DNA of 64,000 nucleotides from positions 1-64,000 of the forward strand of contig CAZKBQ010000012.1 in assembly GCA_964550855.1 (NCBI GenBank), written 5' to 3'. Of the stretch, positions 24,893 to 33,176 are shown one piece after another. Position 1 is the first letter of the stretch. Every line of letters begins with the position of its first letter. Both the position numbers and the translations under genes were made by a program. This DNA comes from JAGOBP01 sp964550855 (GTDB taxonomy: Bacteria > Chloroflexota > Anaerolineae > Fen-1058). Under the pieces are notes generated by a model, which had not been told where the DNA came from, did no database searches, and saw nothing but the letters and a program-made list of their open reading frames with translations.

Positions 24893-25693
24893 ATGGACCT
24901 CAAACTCACAGACAAAGTCGTTTTGGTCACCGCCGCTTCGCGCGGGTTGGGCGCGGCCACGGCCCAGCGCTTTGCCGAGGAGGGCGCGCGCGTGGCGATC
25001 TCGGCGCGCACCGCCGAACGGGTGAAGGCCGCGGCGCAGTCGATCGCGCAGGACACCGGCGCAGAGGTGCTGCCGCTTGTCGGCGATGTGGCGCAGCCCG
25101 ACGCGGCGAAGAACTTGATCGACGCCGTGATCGATCGGTGGGGGCGGCTGGACGTGCTGGTGATCAACGCGGGCGGCCCGCCCGGCGGCAAATTCGTCGA
25201 TCTCAAGCTCGAGCAGTGGGAGGCGGCCGTTCAGCTCACCTTGATGAGCGCGGTGCGCCTGTGCTACGCCGCGCTGCCGCATCTGCTCAAGAACGATCCA
25301 CCACAACGCGGATCGATCGTGGCGATCACATCACTGTCGGTCAAACAGCCGGTCGATAATTTGCTGCTGTCCAACTCGCTGCGCATGGCCGTCGTGGGCA
25401 TGCTCAAGACCATGGCGAATGAACTTGGCCCGCAGGGCATCCGCATCAACGCCATCGCGCCGGGGTGGACGGCCACTGAGCGCGTGGCGGAACTGATGCA
25501 GGGCCGCGCCGCCGCCAACGGCACGACCGTGGAAGAAGAAACGCGCAAGGTCACCGCGTCCATTCCGTTCGGTCGCATGGGCGAACCCGGCGAGTTTGCC
25601 GATGCGCTGGTCTGGCTGGCGTCGCCGCGCGCTTCCTTCGTGCACGGCACGGTGCTGCCGGTGGACGGTGGGTCGATCAAGTCAGCGTTGTAA
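24893..25693 (+). CDS. SDR family oxidoreductase lacking the YxxxK motif
   Basis: The 266-residue protein has a Rossmann fold: VLVTAASRGLGAATAQ is the cofactor-binding loop, and VLVINAGGPPGG and INAIAPGWTATERV are standard SDR motifs. Where catalytic SDRs have YxxxK, the sequence is SNSLR (in LLLSNSLRMAVVGM), so both Tyr and Lys are replaced. Other SDRs with LSNxxR at this place are known as an uncharacterised subgroup. It may use a different mechanism or be a non-catalytic binder. An AAGGACG site precedes the ATG; ligA follows after 16 bp. Confidence 0.88.
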   Translation: MDLKLTDKVVLVTAASRGLGAATAQRFAEEGARVAISARTAERVKAAAQSIAQDTGAEVLPLVGDVAQPDAAKNLIDAVIDRWGRLDVLVINAGGPPGGKFVDLKLEQWEAAVQLTLMSAVRLCYAALPHLLKNDPPQRGSIVAITSLSVKQPVDNLLLSNSLRMAVVGMLKTMANELGPQGIRINAIAPGWTATERVAELMQGRAAANGTTVEEETRKVTASIPFGRMGEPGEFADALVWLASPRASFVHGTVLPVDGGSIKSAL

Positions 25694-25709
25694 GATTGCG
25701 GGGCGGTCT

Positions 25710-27734
25710 ATGGCCGATTTGAAACAGCGGCTTCAACAACTGCGCGAGCAGATCAACTTTCACAACTACCGCTATCACGTCCTCGACGATCCTGTCATCA
25801 GCGACGCCGAATACGACCGCCTGCTGAACGAACTCAAGCAGATCGAGGCCGAACATCCCGATTGGATCACGCCCGACTCGCCGACCCAGCGCGTGGGCGG
25901 GCTGGTGAGCGAGCGCTTCGCCAAAGTCACGCATCCCGCGCCGATCCTGTCGCTGGGCAACGCCTTCAGCGGCGGCGACGTGCGCGCCTGGTACGAGCGC
26001 ATCCGCAAGTTGATCCCGGCCGACCGCAAAGTCCAATTCACCGTCGAGCCGAAGATCGACGGGCTGACGGTGGTGCTGCACTACCGCGACGGCGTCTTTG
26101 CGCAGGGCGCCACGCGCGGCGACGGCATTGTCGGCGAAGACATTACGCCCAATCTGCGCACCGTGCGCGGCGTGCCGCTGAAAATTCCCGTGCAGCACTC
26201 CGGCAAACAAAAACTGTCCGTGCCCGCCTGGCTGGTCGTGCGCGGCGAGGCCTTCATCGAAACGGCGGCGTTTGAAGCCATGAACGCCGAGCTGGCGAAA
26301 GCGGGCGAAAAGACCTTTGCCAATCCGCGCAACGCCGCCGCCGGTTTCTTGCGGCAGCTCAACTCTGGCGTCACGGCCCGGCGCCCCATCAGCCTGTTGT
26401 GCTATCAAATCGTCGCCGCCGACGGCCCCACGCCGCGCTCGCAATTCGATCTGCTGAACTATCTGCGCGAAGTCGGCTTCCCTGTCACCGACGTGGCTCG
26501 CCGCTTCGACGATCTGGACAAGGCGATCGCGTTTTGCGAGACGTGGATCGATCAACGTGATACGCTGCCCTTTGAAGCCGACGGCATGGTCATCAAGATC
26601 GACGATCTCGATCTGCAGGCCGAGCTGGGCGTGGTGGGCAAGGACCCGCGCGGCGCTATCGCGCTGAAGTTCCCCGCGCGCGAAGCGACCACGCTTTTGA
26701 TCGACGTGGGCGTCAACATCGGGCGCACCGGCATCATGGCGCCGTACGCCATTCTGGAGCCGGTGATGGTGGGCGGTGTCACCATCGAGCGGGCGACGCT
26801 GCACAACTACGACGACATCGCGCGCAAGGACATTCGCATCGGCGACCGCGTCATCGTGAAGCGCTCCGGCGACGTGATCCCGTACATCGCCGGGCCGGTG
26901 CCCGGCGCGCGGACGGGCAAAGAGAAGGTCATCGTACCGCCAAAGACGTGCCCGTTTTGCGAGACGCCGACGATCCGCCGCGAAGGCGAAGTGGCGATCT
27001 ACTGCCCCAACCGCGACTGCCCCGGCCGGCTCGATCGCGCCGTGCAGTTCTTCGTCAGCAAGGGCGCCATGGACATCGACGGGCTGGGCGACAAGATCGC
27101 TTCGCAGTTGATCGAAGCCGAGTTGATTGAGGACGTGGCCGATCTGTATTCGATCACGCGCGATCAACTGCTGAACCTGGAAGGCTTTGCGGAGAAGAAG
27201 GCCGATAAGCTGATCAACGCGATCGAGATTTCCAAGACCCGATCGCTCGATCGTTTGATCGCGGCGCTGGGCATTCCGCACGTGGGCAGCGTGGCCGCCG
27301 AGGCGCTGGCCGCGCACTTCGGCACGATCGACAAGTTCATGCGCGCCACCGAAGATGAGCTCACCGAGATCGACGGCATTGGCCCGACTATTGCGGCCAG
27401 CATCGTCGAGTGGACGCAGCGGCCGTTCAACATCGATCTGATTGCGCGGCTGAAGAAGGCCGGCGTGAACATGCGGGCCGCCAGGGCCGCCGAAGTCCGA
27501 TCGGGCGGGGGCGCCGCCGGCAAGACCTTTGTCATCACCGGCACCTTGTCGAAGCCGCGCGACGAGATCGCGGCGCAGATCAAATCAGCCGGCGGCAAAG
27601 TCACCGACAGCGTGAGCAAGAAAACGGATTTTGTCGTTGCCGGCGAAGCGGCGGGCAGCAAGTTGACTAAGGCGCGACAATTGGGTATAACAGTGCTTGA
27701 TGAAGCGGCGCTGAACCGGCTGCTTCAATCCTGA
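25710..27734 (+). CDS. ligA: NAD-dependent DNA ligase LigA
   Basis: The 674-residue replicative ligase seals nicks using NAD+. Domains in order are Ia (YHVLDDPVISDAEYDRLL), the adenylation domain with the nucleophilic Lys in EPKIDGLTV, an OB domain, a four-Cys zinc finger (CPFC at about residue 415 and a later CPNRDCPG), helix-hairpin-helix repeats and a C-terminal BRCT domain with GKTFVITGTLSKPRDE. I chose the ATG at 25710, directly after the SDR gene. Length and domain order are standard. Confidence 0.97.
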   Translation: MADLKQRLQQLREQINFHNYRYHVLDDPVISDAEYDRLLNELKQIEAEHPDWITPDSPTQRVGGLVSERFAKVTHPAPILSLGNAFSGGDVRAWYERIRKLIPADRKVQFTVEPKIDGLTVVLHYRDGVFAQGATRGDGIVGEDITPNLRTVRGVPLKIPVQHSGKQKLSVPAWLVVRGEAFIETAAFEAMNAELAKAGEKTFANPRNAAAGFLRQLNSGVTARRPISLLCYQIVAADGPTPRSQFDLLNYLREVGFPVTDVARRFDDLDKAIAFCETWIDQRDTLPFEADGMVIKIDDLDLQAELGVVGKDPRGAIALKFPAREATTLLIDVGVNIGRTGIMAPYAILEPVMVGGVTIERATLHNYDDIARKDIRIGDRVIVKRSGDVIPYIAGPVPGARTGKEKVIVPPKTCPFCETPTIRREGEVAIYCPNRDCPGRLDRAVQFFVSKGAMDIDGLGDKIASQLIEAELIEDVADLYSITRDQLLNLEGFAEKKADKLINAIEISKTRSLDRLIAALGIPHVGSVAAEALAAHFGTIDKFMRATEDELTEIDGIGPTIAASIVEWTQRPFNIDLIARLKKAGVNMRAARAAEVRSGGGAAGKTFVITGTLSKPRDEIAAQIKSAGGKVTDSVSKKTDFVVAGEAAGSKLTKARQLGITVLDEAALNRLLQS

Positions 27735-27751
27735 AGACCACGGAGGCTGCC

Positions 27752-27994
27752 ATGGACGACCTGATCAAGCTGGTGTCGGAAAAAGCGGGCATCACGGCTG
27801 AGCAAGCGAAACAAGCCGTGGAATCGGTGGTGGCGTTCCTCAAAGACAAGCTGCCGGCGCCCATCGGCGAGCAGGTGGCGAATCTCATCAGCGGCGCGGG
27901 CGGCCTCGCGGGACAGGCGGGCGGCGCGCTGGGCGATGTGGCCGGCAAAGCGAGCGAGGCGCTGGGCGGCCTGTTCGGCGGCAAGAAATCGTAG
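27752..27994 (+). CDS. Small helical protein with glycine-rich tail (DUF2267-like start)
   Basis: The 80-residue protein starts with an amphipathic helical part (DDLIKLVSEKAGITAEQAKQ) that resembles short proteins with a DUF2267-like core. It ends in a Gly/Ala-rich tail containing repeated GG and GLFGGKKS. It has no signal peptide. An AGGCTGCC site precedes the ATG, and the gene lies 17 bp after ligA, so it may be cotranscribed. The function is unknown. Confidence 0.75.
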   Translation: MDDLIKLVSEKAGITAEQAKQAVESVVAFLKDKLPAPIGEQVANLISGAGGLAGQAGGALGDVAGKASEALGGLFGGKKS

Positions 27995-28017
27995 GCGTCA
28001 ACTGCAGGACAGCAGGG

Positions 28018-28047
28018 CGCGCGGCGCAGGCCGCGCGTCTTTGTTTG
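28018..28047 (+). terminator. Probable terminator after the small ligA-linked gene
   Basis: CGCGCGGC (28018-28025) pairs perfectly with GCCGCGCG (28030-28037) around a GCAG loop, followed by TCTTTGTTTG. It ends only about ten bases before the next start codon. Confidence 0.65.
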
Positions 28048-28057
28048 TGGAGTCTTC

Positions 28058-29224
28058 ATGTCCAACGTCATCCTCAAGCCGGGGCGTGACAAGCCGGTGC
28101 GGCAGCGGCATCCGTGGATTTTCGGCGGCGCGATCGAGCGCGTGGCAGCGGCCGCCGACGGCGATGTCGTCGAAGTGATCACGCACGAGGGCGAATGGCT
28201 GGCGCGCGGCTACCTGAACCGGCGATCGCAGATCGTGGTGCGCCTGCTCACCTGGGATCAGTCGGAGCCGATTGATGACGCCTTCTGGCGGTCCCGGTTG
28301 TCCCGATCGATTAGTGCGCGCCCTTATGGCCCGGCCCGGCGGTTGGTCAACGCGGAAGCCGACGGGCTGCCCGGGCTGGTCGTCGATCAATACGGCGAGT
28401 GGCTGGTGGTGCAGGCGCTGACGCTGGGCGTGGATCGGCGCAAAGACCTGATCGTGCCGCTGCTGGCCGAACTCGTTCAACCGCGCGGCATTTACGAGCG
28501 CAGCGATGTGGACGTGCGCACCAAAGAGGGGCTGACGCCCGTGACGGGCGCGGTGTGGGGCGACGAACCGCCCGCTCGCATTGAGATCGAAGAGCACGGC
28601 CTGCATTTCTGGGTGGACGTGCGGCGCGGGCACAAGACCGGCTTCTATCTCGATCAACGCGACAACCGGCTGAAAATCAGACCATACGTGCGCGACGCCG
28701 AAGTGTTGAATCTGTTCTCGTTCAGCGGCGGGTTTGCGGTGGCGTCGCTGGCGGCAGGCGCGCGGCGCGTGATCAGCGTGGATTCATCGGCGGAGGCGCT
28801 GGCGCTGGCGAAAGAGAATTATCGCCTGAACGATCGACCCGTGGCTGACGCCGATTTTGTAGAGGCCGATGTCTTTTCGTATCTGCGCAAGCTGCGCGCC
28901 GCGCAGCGCCGCTTCGACGTGATCATCGCCGATCCGCCGAAGCTGGCGCAAGCGCAGGCGCAGATTGATCGGGCGTCGCGAGCGTACAAAGACCTCAACC
29001 TCATCTCGATGCAGCTGCTCAAGCCGGGCGGTTATTTGATCACGTTCTCGTGCTCGGGCGTGGTGTCGAGTGATCTGTTTCAGAAGATCGTGTTTGGGGC
29101 GGCGGTGGACGCCCGGCGCGATGTGCAGATCGTGGAGCGGTTGTCGCAGGCCGGCGATCATCCCGTGCTGCTGAGCTTCCCCGAAAGTGAATATCTTAAA
29201 GGCTTGGTGTGCCGCGTGCTGTAG
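28058..29224 (+). CDS. Class I rRNA methyltransferase, RlmI-like
   Basis: The 388-residue protein has an N-terminal PUA domain (VILKPGRDKPVRQRHPWIF) and a C-terminal SAM domain of the RlmI family, which makes 5-methylcytosine in 23S rRNA. Motifs include GHKTGFYLDQRDNR, EVLNLFSFSGGFAVAS, VDSSAEAL and VIIADPPKLAQ; FSCSGVV contains the Cys expected of m5C enzymes. It converges with the CopC-CopD gene, whose stop lies two bases away. Confidence 0.92.
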   Translation: MSNVILKPGRDKPVRQRHPWIFGGAIERVAAAADGDVVEVITHEGEWLARGYLNRRSQIVVRLLTWDQSEPIDDAFWRSRLSRSISARPYGPARRLVNAEADGLPGLVVDQYGEWLVVQALTLGVDRRKDLIVPLLAELVQPRGIYERSDVDVRTKEGLTPVTGAVWGDEPPARIEIEEHGLHFWVDVRRGHKTGFYLDQRDNRLKIRPYVRDAEVLNLFSFSGGFAVASLAAGARRVISVDSSAEALALAKENYRLNDRPVADADFVEADVFSYLRKLRAAQRRFDVIIADPPKLAQAQAQIDRASRAYKDLNLISMQLLKPGGYLITFSCSGVVSSDLFQKIVFGAAVDARRDVQIVERLSQAGDHPVLLSFPESEYLKGLVCRVL

Positions 29225-29226
29225 GT

Positions 29227-31119
29227 TCAGCCTGCGTCAACGCCGTCGGGCGGCGCGCCGCGCGGGGGGCGCGTGCGATGCGCGCCGATTTCCTGACGCA
29301 ACAATGCGTATAAGCCGCCGCTGAAGATTACGGCCAGCAACAGCGCGGCGGCGGTGACCACGGGTGCCAGCGGCTGATTGGACACGACCACCGGGCGCGG
29401 GCTTAAGCGCGAAACGGGCATCACATTCCACGGAAACGACCACACGGCGTCCGGCAGGCCGGGCCGGTGCACGGTCACCTGCAAGCCCCAATCGCCGGGC
29501 AGGCCGATCGCATTGCCGGTGATCTGATATTTGCCTTTGCCGATCTCTTCGGCCTCAAAGGAAAATCGCGTGCTGCCGTCAGGCGGGATCAGCTGCGCGC
29601 TCACGCGCTCGACGGGCGCGGGCGCGGGCCGTCGGGTGTCAAACACGCCGATCGAGATGAAGTTCTGGCCGGGACGATTGGGCTTGATCGAGAACGTCAC
29701 AAACAGATCGTTTACGTTGGCGGACAAAGTCTGCGGCGGCGTATCGATCGGCGGATCAAATTCCGGGCCGCGCGCAGGCGTGCTCGATCCGAGGACGGCG
29801 GCCAGCAGCACCACGGCCGTGCCGCCGAACATTTCGATCAGCAGTGTGCGTCGCAGCCGGCGCGGCGCGATCAGCGTCCAGCCGGGGGGCCGCCGCAGCA
29901 ACCGGCGGATGACGTCGGCCACGCGGGGGTGCAACAATGAGGCGTTGATCAGGCCCACGCCGCCCACCGCGAATACCAGCGCGATCTTGACGAGCAGCGT
30001 TTGCCCGTAGAACGTAAAAAGCAGCGCGTCCAGTGAGGCGATCTGCTGCCCACTGTTATACAGGCCGGTCACAAACAAGACGCTCAGGCTGCCCGCCGCG
30101 ATCAGACCGAAGCGCCGCAGGATGAGCCGGGCCTGCGCGGCTTCGGCGGGGCCGCGCCGCAGCAGCGGGCCGCAGGCCACGCCCAGCGCGATCAGCCCGC
30201 CCACCCACACGCCGGCGCCCAACAGGTGCAGCGCATCTGAAATAACGCGTACCAGCGAATCGTCGTTGAAGGCTGTGGCGTGGCCGTTCATGGCCTGCAG
30301 CCCCACCAGCGCCAGCCCCAGCGGAATCGTTGCGCCCAGCGCCAGGCGGCCGACGACCGGCTGGCGGTACTGCCACACCACGATGCCCAGCAGCGCCAGC
30401 GTCCAGACCTCGCGCATCAGCCAGCGCGTGCCGTAGGCCGTCTGAGTCAGCAACTGCAGCAGGGCGCCGCCCGGCGGCAGGGCCGAGTTAGGGTCGCTAC
30501 TTATCGCGATGGCCTGCACCAGCACGCCGCCCAGCCCGGTGATCAGCGCCGCGCCGCCGGCCAGCAGCGCCAGCCGCAGCAGTCGGCGCGTCACCGTTTC
30601 GTCGGGCGAGGCCAGCAGCGCCAGGGCCAGCGCGCCGATCAGCGCCGACAGCGCCGCGAAATCAAGCCAGCGCAGCCCCACCTCAAACGGATCGGGCGCG
30701 CCGGCGCCGCTCTGAGCGGCGCCGGCCGCGCCGTCGGCCGAGGTCTGCACGCCAAAAACAATCGAGCCGGAGGTGATGTGAAGATCATCGGTGGACAGCG
30801 CATCCCAGGTGACGCGATACGCCCCGGGCCGCAGCTCGGGCAGATCGATGACGATCAGCGCCGGCTCGCCGTCATCGGCGCGGTAGGTGATGTCCGGTAT
30901 CGGCCGGGCCTGACTATCGAGCACCTGGAACTTCGACAGGCCCACCGAGACTTCCTCGCTGAACCACAGGCGCACCTGCGACGGCGCTTCGGACAGCACC
31001 GCGCCATCGGCCGGATCGGTGCGCGTCACAATGGCGTGCGCCAGCGCGGGCGCACCCCTCAACGCGGCGAGGACCAGCGCCAGCAACAACGCCATTCGAG
31101 AACGTTTGATAACGGTCAT
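29227..31119 (-). CDS. CopC-CopD fusion protein (YcnJ-like copper uptake)
   Basis: The 630-residue protein has a signal peptide, then a CopC domain (about residues 27-125, starting with His at AHAIVTRTDPADG and ending in DDLHITSGSIVFGV), then eight or nine membrane helices of the CopD type (about 150-440), and an extracytoplasmic C-terminal domain with a final helix. CopC binds copper outside the membrane and CopD is thought to import it. It overlaps the upstream protease gene by four bases and closes the 19-kb minus-strand locus with the multicopper oxidase-like genes, which suggests copper supply to them. Confidence 0.9.
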   Translation of the reverse strand: MTVIKRSRMALLLALVLAALRGAPALAHAIVTRTDPADGAVLSEAPSQVRLWFSEEVSVGLSKFQVLDSQARPIPDITYRADDGEPALIVIDLPELRPGAYRVTWDALSTDDLHITSGSIVFGVQTSADGAAGAAQSGAGAPDPFEVGLRWLDFAALSALIGALALALLASPDETVTRRLLRLALLAGGAALITGLGGVLVQAIAISSDPNSALPPGGALLQLLTQTAYGTRWLMREVWTLALLGIVVWQYRQPVVGRLALGATIPLGLALVGLQAMNGHATAFNDDSLVRVISDALHLLGAGVWVGGLIALGVACGPLLRRGPAEAAQARLILRRFGLIAAGSLSVLFVTGLYNSGQQIASLDALLFTFYGQTLLVKIALVFAVGGVGLINASLLHPRVADVIRRLLRRPPGWTLIAPRRLRRTLLIEMFGGTAVVLLAAVLGSSTPARGPEFDPPIDTPPQTLSANVNDLFVTFSIKPNRPGQNFISIGVFDTRRPAPAPVERVSAQLIPPDGSTRFSFEAEEIGKGKYQITGNAIGLPGDWGLQVTVHRPGLPDAVWSFPWNVMPVSRLSPRPVVVSNQPLAPVVTAAALLLAVIFSGGLYALLRQEIGAHRTRPPRGAPPDGVDAG

Positions 31120-32600
31120 GAGTCCAAGTCCTGCCAGTTTGATACCGAACGGGAGAAGGGCCGGCGTAGGACGACGTTACTGGCCGGAGGCGGGACGCGG
31201 CGACGCACGATCAGGCTGATGATGGCGATCGCGAACACGCCGACAGTGATGAGCACGCCTGCCAGGCCGGGCCCGTGATCTGACGTGGCCCGATCGATTA
31301 ACGCGGCGACATCGAGCCGTCCATAGCCGAAGTCGTTGTCGGGGCCACGCGCGCCCAGATCGACGGCGGTGTCCGTGAGCAGCGCGGCTTGGGCGTCGGC
31401 GCTGAGGCCGGGCCGCGCGCTTAGTAATAATGCCAGGGCGCCGCTGACGTGCGCGGCGGCCAGCGACGTGCCCGAGGCCTCGATGACGCCGCCGGTGCGA
31501 TTGAGGGTGTGAATATCGACGCCGGGCGCGACCAGCTGCGGATACACACCGTCGGCGCCGAGGCAATCTGACGGGCCGCGCGCGCTGTCGGTCAGCTGCC
31601 CGGAGCGATCGTCGATGGCGCCGACGGCGAACGCTTCCGGCAGGTTGGCCGGGCTGACCGGCTGATCGGCGCCTGCCGCAAAGACGGGCAGGATGCCGGC
31701 CGCGCGCAGCGCCCTTAAGTCCGGGGCGAAGTTCGGGTCGCAGCCGGGATTGGCGACGGACCATGAGTTGTTGACGACCTGCGGTGCATCGGCGGTGATT
31801 GGATCGCCGTCGGGGTCGAGCACCCACTGCAGGGCTTTGTGGATGGCTGAGGTGGTGGCTCGCCCGCGGTCGTCGAAGATTCTGGCTGCGATCCAGCGCG
31901 CATCGGGTGCCAGGCCGATGGCGACGCCGGCATCGGCGACGCCGCCCAAGATCACGCCCAGCATCTGGGTGCCGTGGCCGCTTATATCGACGGGCGTCTC
32001 GTGTTCGCCATAAGGATCGTACCACGAGTTCGCGCCACCGCGCCACTTGCGCTTAAGATCGGCGTTGTGCAGATCTGCGCCGCTGTCCAATATGGCGACG
32101 ACAACGCCGTGGCCGGTGATGCCGCGTTGCCACACGGCCGGCACGCCCAGCGAGTTGAGGTTGGGCGCGACGGGCGCAGAGGCTTGATCGGGCGCCGAGA
32201 TGACGACATCGAGTTGGATGCGGGCAATGTCGGCGCGCGCGGCCACTTCGAGGATCACGTCACGCGAAGCGGACAGCGCGATCGCATTGGCGATCCACAG
32301 GGATGAAACGGAAGTCACGTGACCGGCCGGCCGGGCGCGCAGCCACGTCAGCAGATCGCTCTGTGTGGCAGCGGCGTGCCGGCGCAGGGCGGCAGAGACG
32401 GCCGCGTGTGTGAGCGGAGTGAGGGCGATTTGATCGCGCAGAGTGATGATCACGTCGAGCGGTTGATCGATCGGGGTCTGAGCCATGACGCGCCACAGCG
32501 CAGCGTCGATAATGATCGGCTGCGCCGCGGCCGCGGGCGCACGGCTGACGTGCGCCGCCAGAATAACCCCGATGACGAACAACTCAACCCAGCGTTTCAC
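31116..32600 (-). CDS. Subtilisin-like (S8) membrane-anchored serine protease
   Basis: The 494-residue protein has a signal peptide, an inhibitor-like propeptide (about 45-135), and an S8 catalytic domain. The triad is Asp172 (AILDSGADL), His209 (SGHGTQ) and Ser379 (EASGTSLAAAHVSG), with an Asn pair near 277 for the oxyanion hole. A C-terminal helix (about 447-464) followed by RRR anchors it with the catalytic domain outside. Gene position suggests that it processes or turns over proteins of the copper oxidase locus. It starts 21 bp after the His-rich protein gene ends. Confidence 0.92.
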   Translation of the reverse strand: MKRWVELFVIGVILAAHVSRAPAAAAQPIIIDAALWRVMAQTPIDQPLDVIITLRDQIALTPLTHAAVSAALRRHAAATQSDLLTWLRARPAGHVTSVSSLWIANAIALSASRDVILEVAARADIARIQLDVVISAPDQASAPVAPNLNSLGVPAVWQRGITGHGVVVAILDSGADLHNADLKRKWRGGANSWYDPYGEHETPVDISGHGTQMLGVILGGVADAGVAIGLAPDARWIAARIFDDRGRATTSAIHKALQWVLDPDGDPITADAPQVVNNSWSVANPGCDPNFAPDLRALRAAGILPVFAAGADQPVSPANLPEAFAVGAIDDRSGQLTDSARGPSDCLGADGVYPQLVAPGVDIHTLNRTGGVIEASGTSLAAAHVSGALALLLSARPGLSADAQAALLTDTAVDLGARGPDNDFGYGRLDVAALIDRATSDHGPGLAGVLITVGVFAIAIISLIVRRRVPPPASNVVLRRPFSRSVSNWQDLDS

Positions 32601-32621
32601 GATGGGATCCAGCAGCTCCGG

Positions 32622-33101
32622 TCATTGCGCGATGATGTGTTCCAGGCGCATGTCGCCCAACACGACCGACACCGACGTGCCGCTGCGAATGGCGCCGTTT
32701 TCATTGTTGAAGATGAGATAGTGCGATTTGCCGGCCTGAATATCGTGGTTGTGCATGATGTGATACAGGCTGCTGACTTCCTGGCCGGTGCTTTCGACGT
32801 AGAGATGCGGGCGGGTCTCAACCTCCATGACAGGTGAGGCTTTGTCGGGATCGATGACCTGGAAGCGAAAATCGATCAGGCCGCCGTCGGCTACAACGGC
32901 GATGTGGCTGATGTGAATGCCCCACTTTTCCTCGAAGGCAGCCTGAGAGACAACCACGCCCGGAAGTTGATTGGCGCGTGCAACCGCCCACAGGCCGCCA
33001 AGCGCGATGGCCGCGATCGCGACGAGGGCGATGATCGACGCAAGACGTGGTAGCGGCGCACGCACACGGCGAGCGGGAAGCGGGGCCGAGATAGAGCTCA
33101 T
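32622..33101 (-). CDS. Membrane-anchored His-rich protein of unknown function
   Basis: I do not recognise this 159-residue protein. One N-terminal membrane helix (about residues 22-42) precedes a small domain outside the membrane. The domain has an unusual concentration of His: 63, 66, 99, 114, 117, 119, 127 and 155, with YHIMHNHD as the tightest cluster. LIDFRFQVIDPDKA and a late SVVLGDMRLEHI suggest a beta-sandwich. Its place between the multicopper oxidase-like genes and CopC-CopD makes copper binding a fair guess. A ribosome site, AAAGGATTACC, precedes the ATG. Confidence 0.78.
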   Translation of the reverse strand: MSSISAPLPARRVRAPLPRLASIIALVAIAAIALGGLWAVARANQLPGVVVSQAAFEEKWGIHISHIAVVADGGLIDFRFQVIDPDKASPVMEVETRPHLYVESTGQEVSSLYHIMHNHDIQAGKSHYLIFNNENGAIRSGTSVSVVLGDMRLEHIIAQ

Positions 33102-33115
33102 GGTAATCCTTTCGG

Positions 33116-33158
33116 CCGTACCCTCCGCCGATCCGATTCAAACGGCGGAGGGTTACGG
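33116..33158. other. Stable intergenic hairpin without U-tract
   Basis: CCCTCCGCCG (33121-33130) pairs with CGGCGGAGGG (33143-33152), and CCGTA/TACGG extends the stem to 15 bp past one bulged base. There is no T-run on the minus strand. It lies between the cupredoxin gene and the His-rich protein gene and may be an mRNA stabiliser or attenuator. Confidence 0.6.
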
Positions 33159-33176
33159 AGCAGGCTGATGGCCGCG

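Noticed and set aside
25677..27317. A 546-codon open frame antisense to ligA
   Set aside because: It lies wholly opposite a complete, well conserved ligase gene and shows no domain; long antisense frames are usual in DNA of this GC content.
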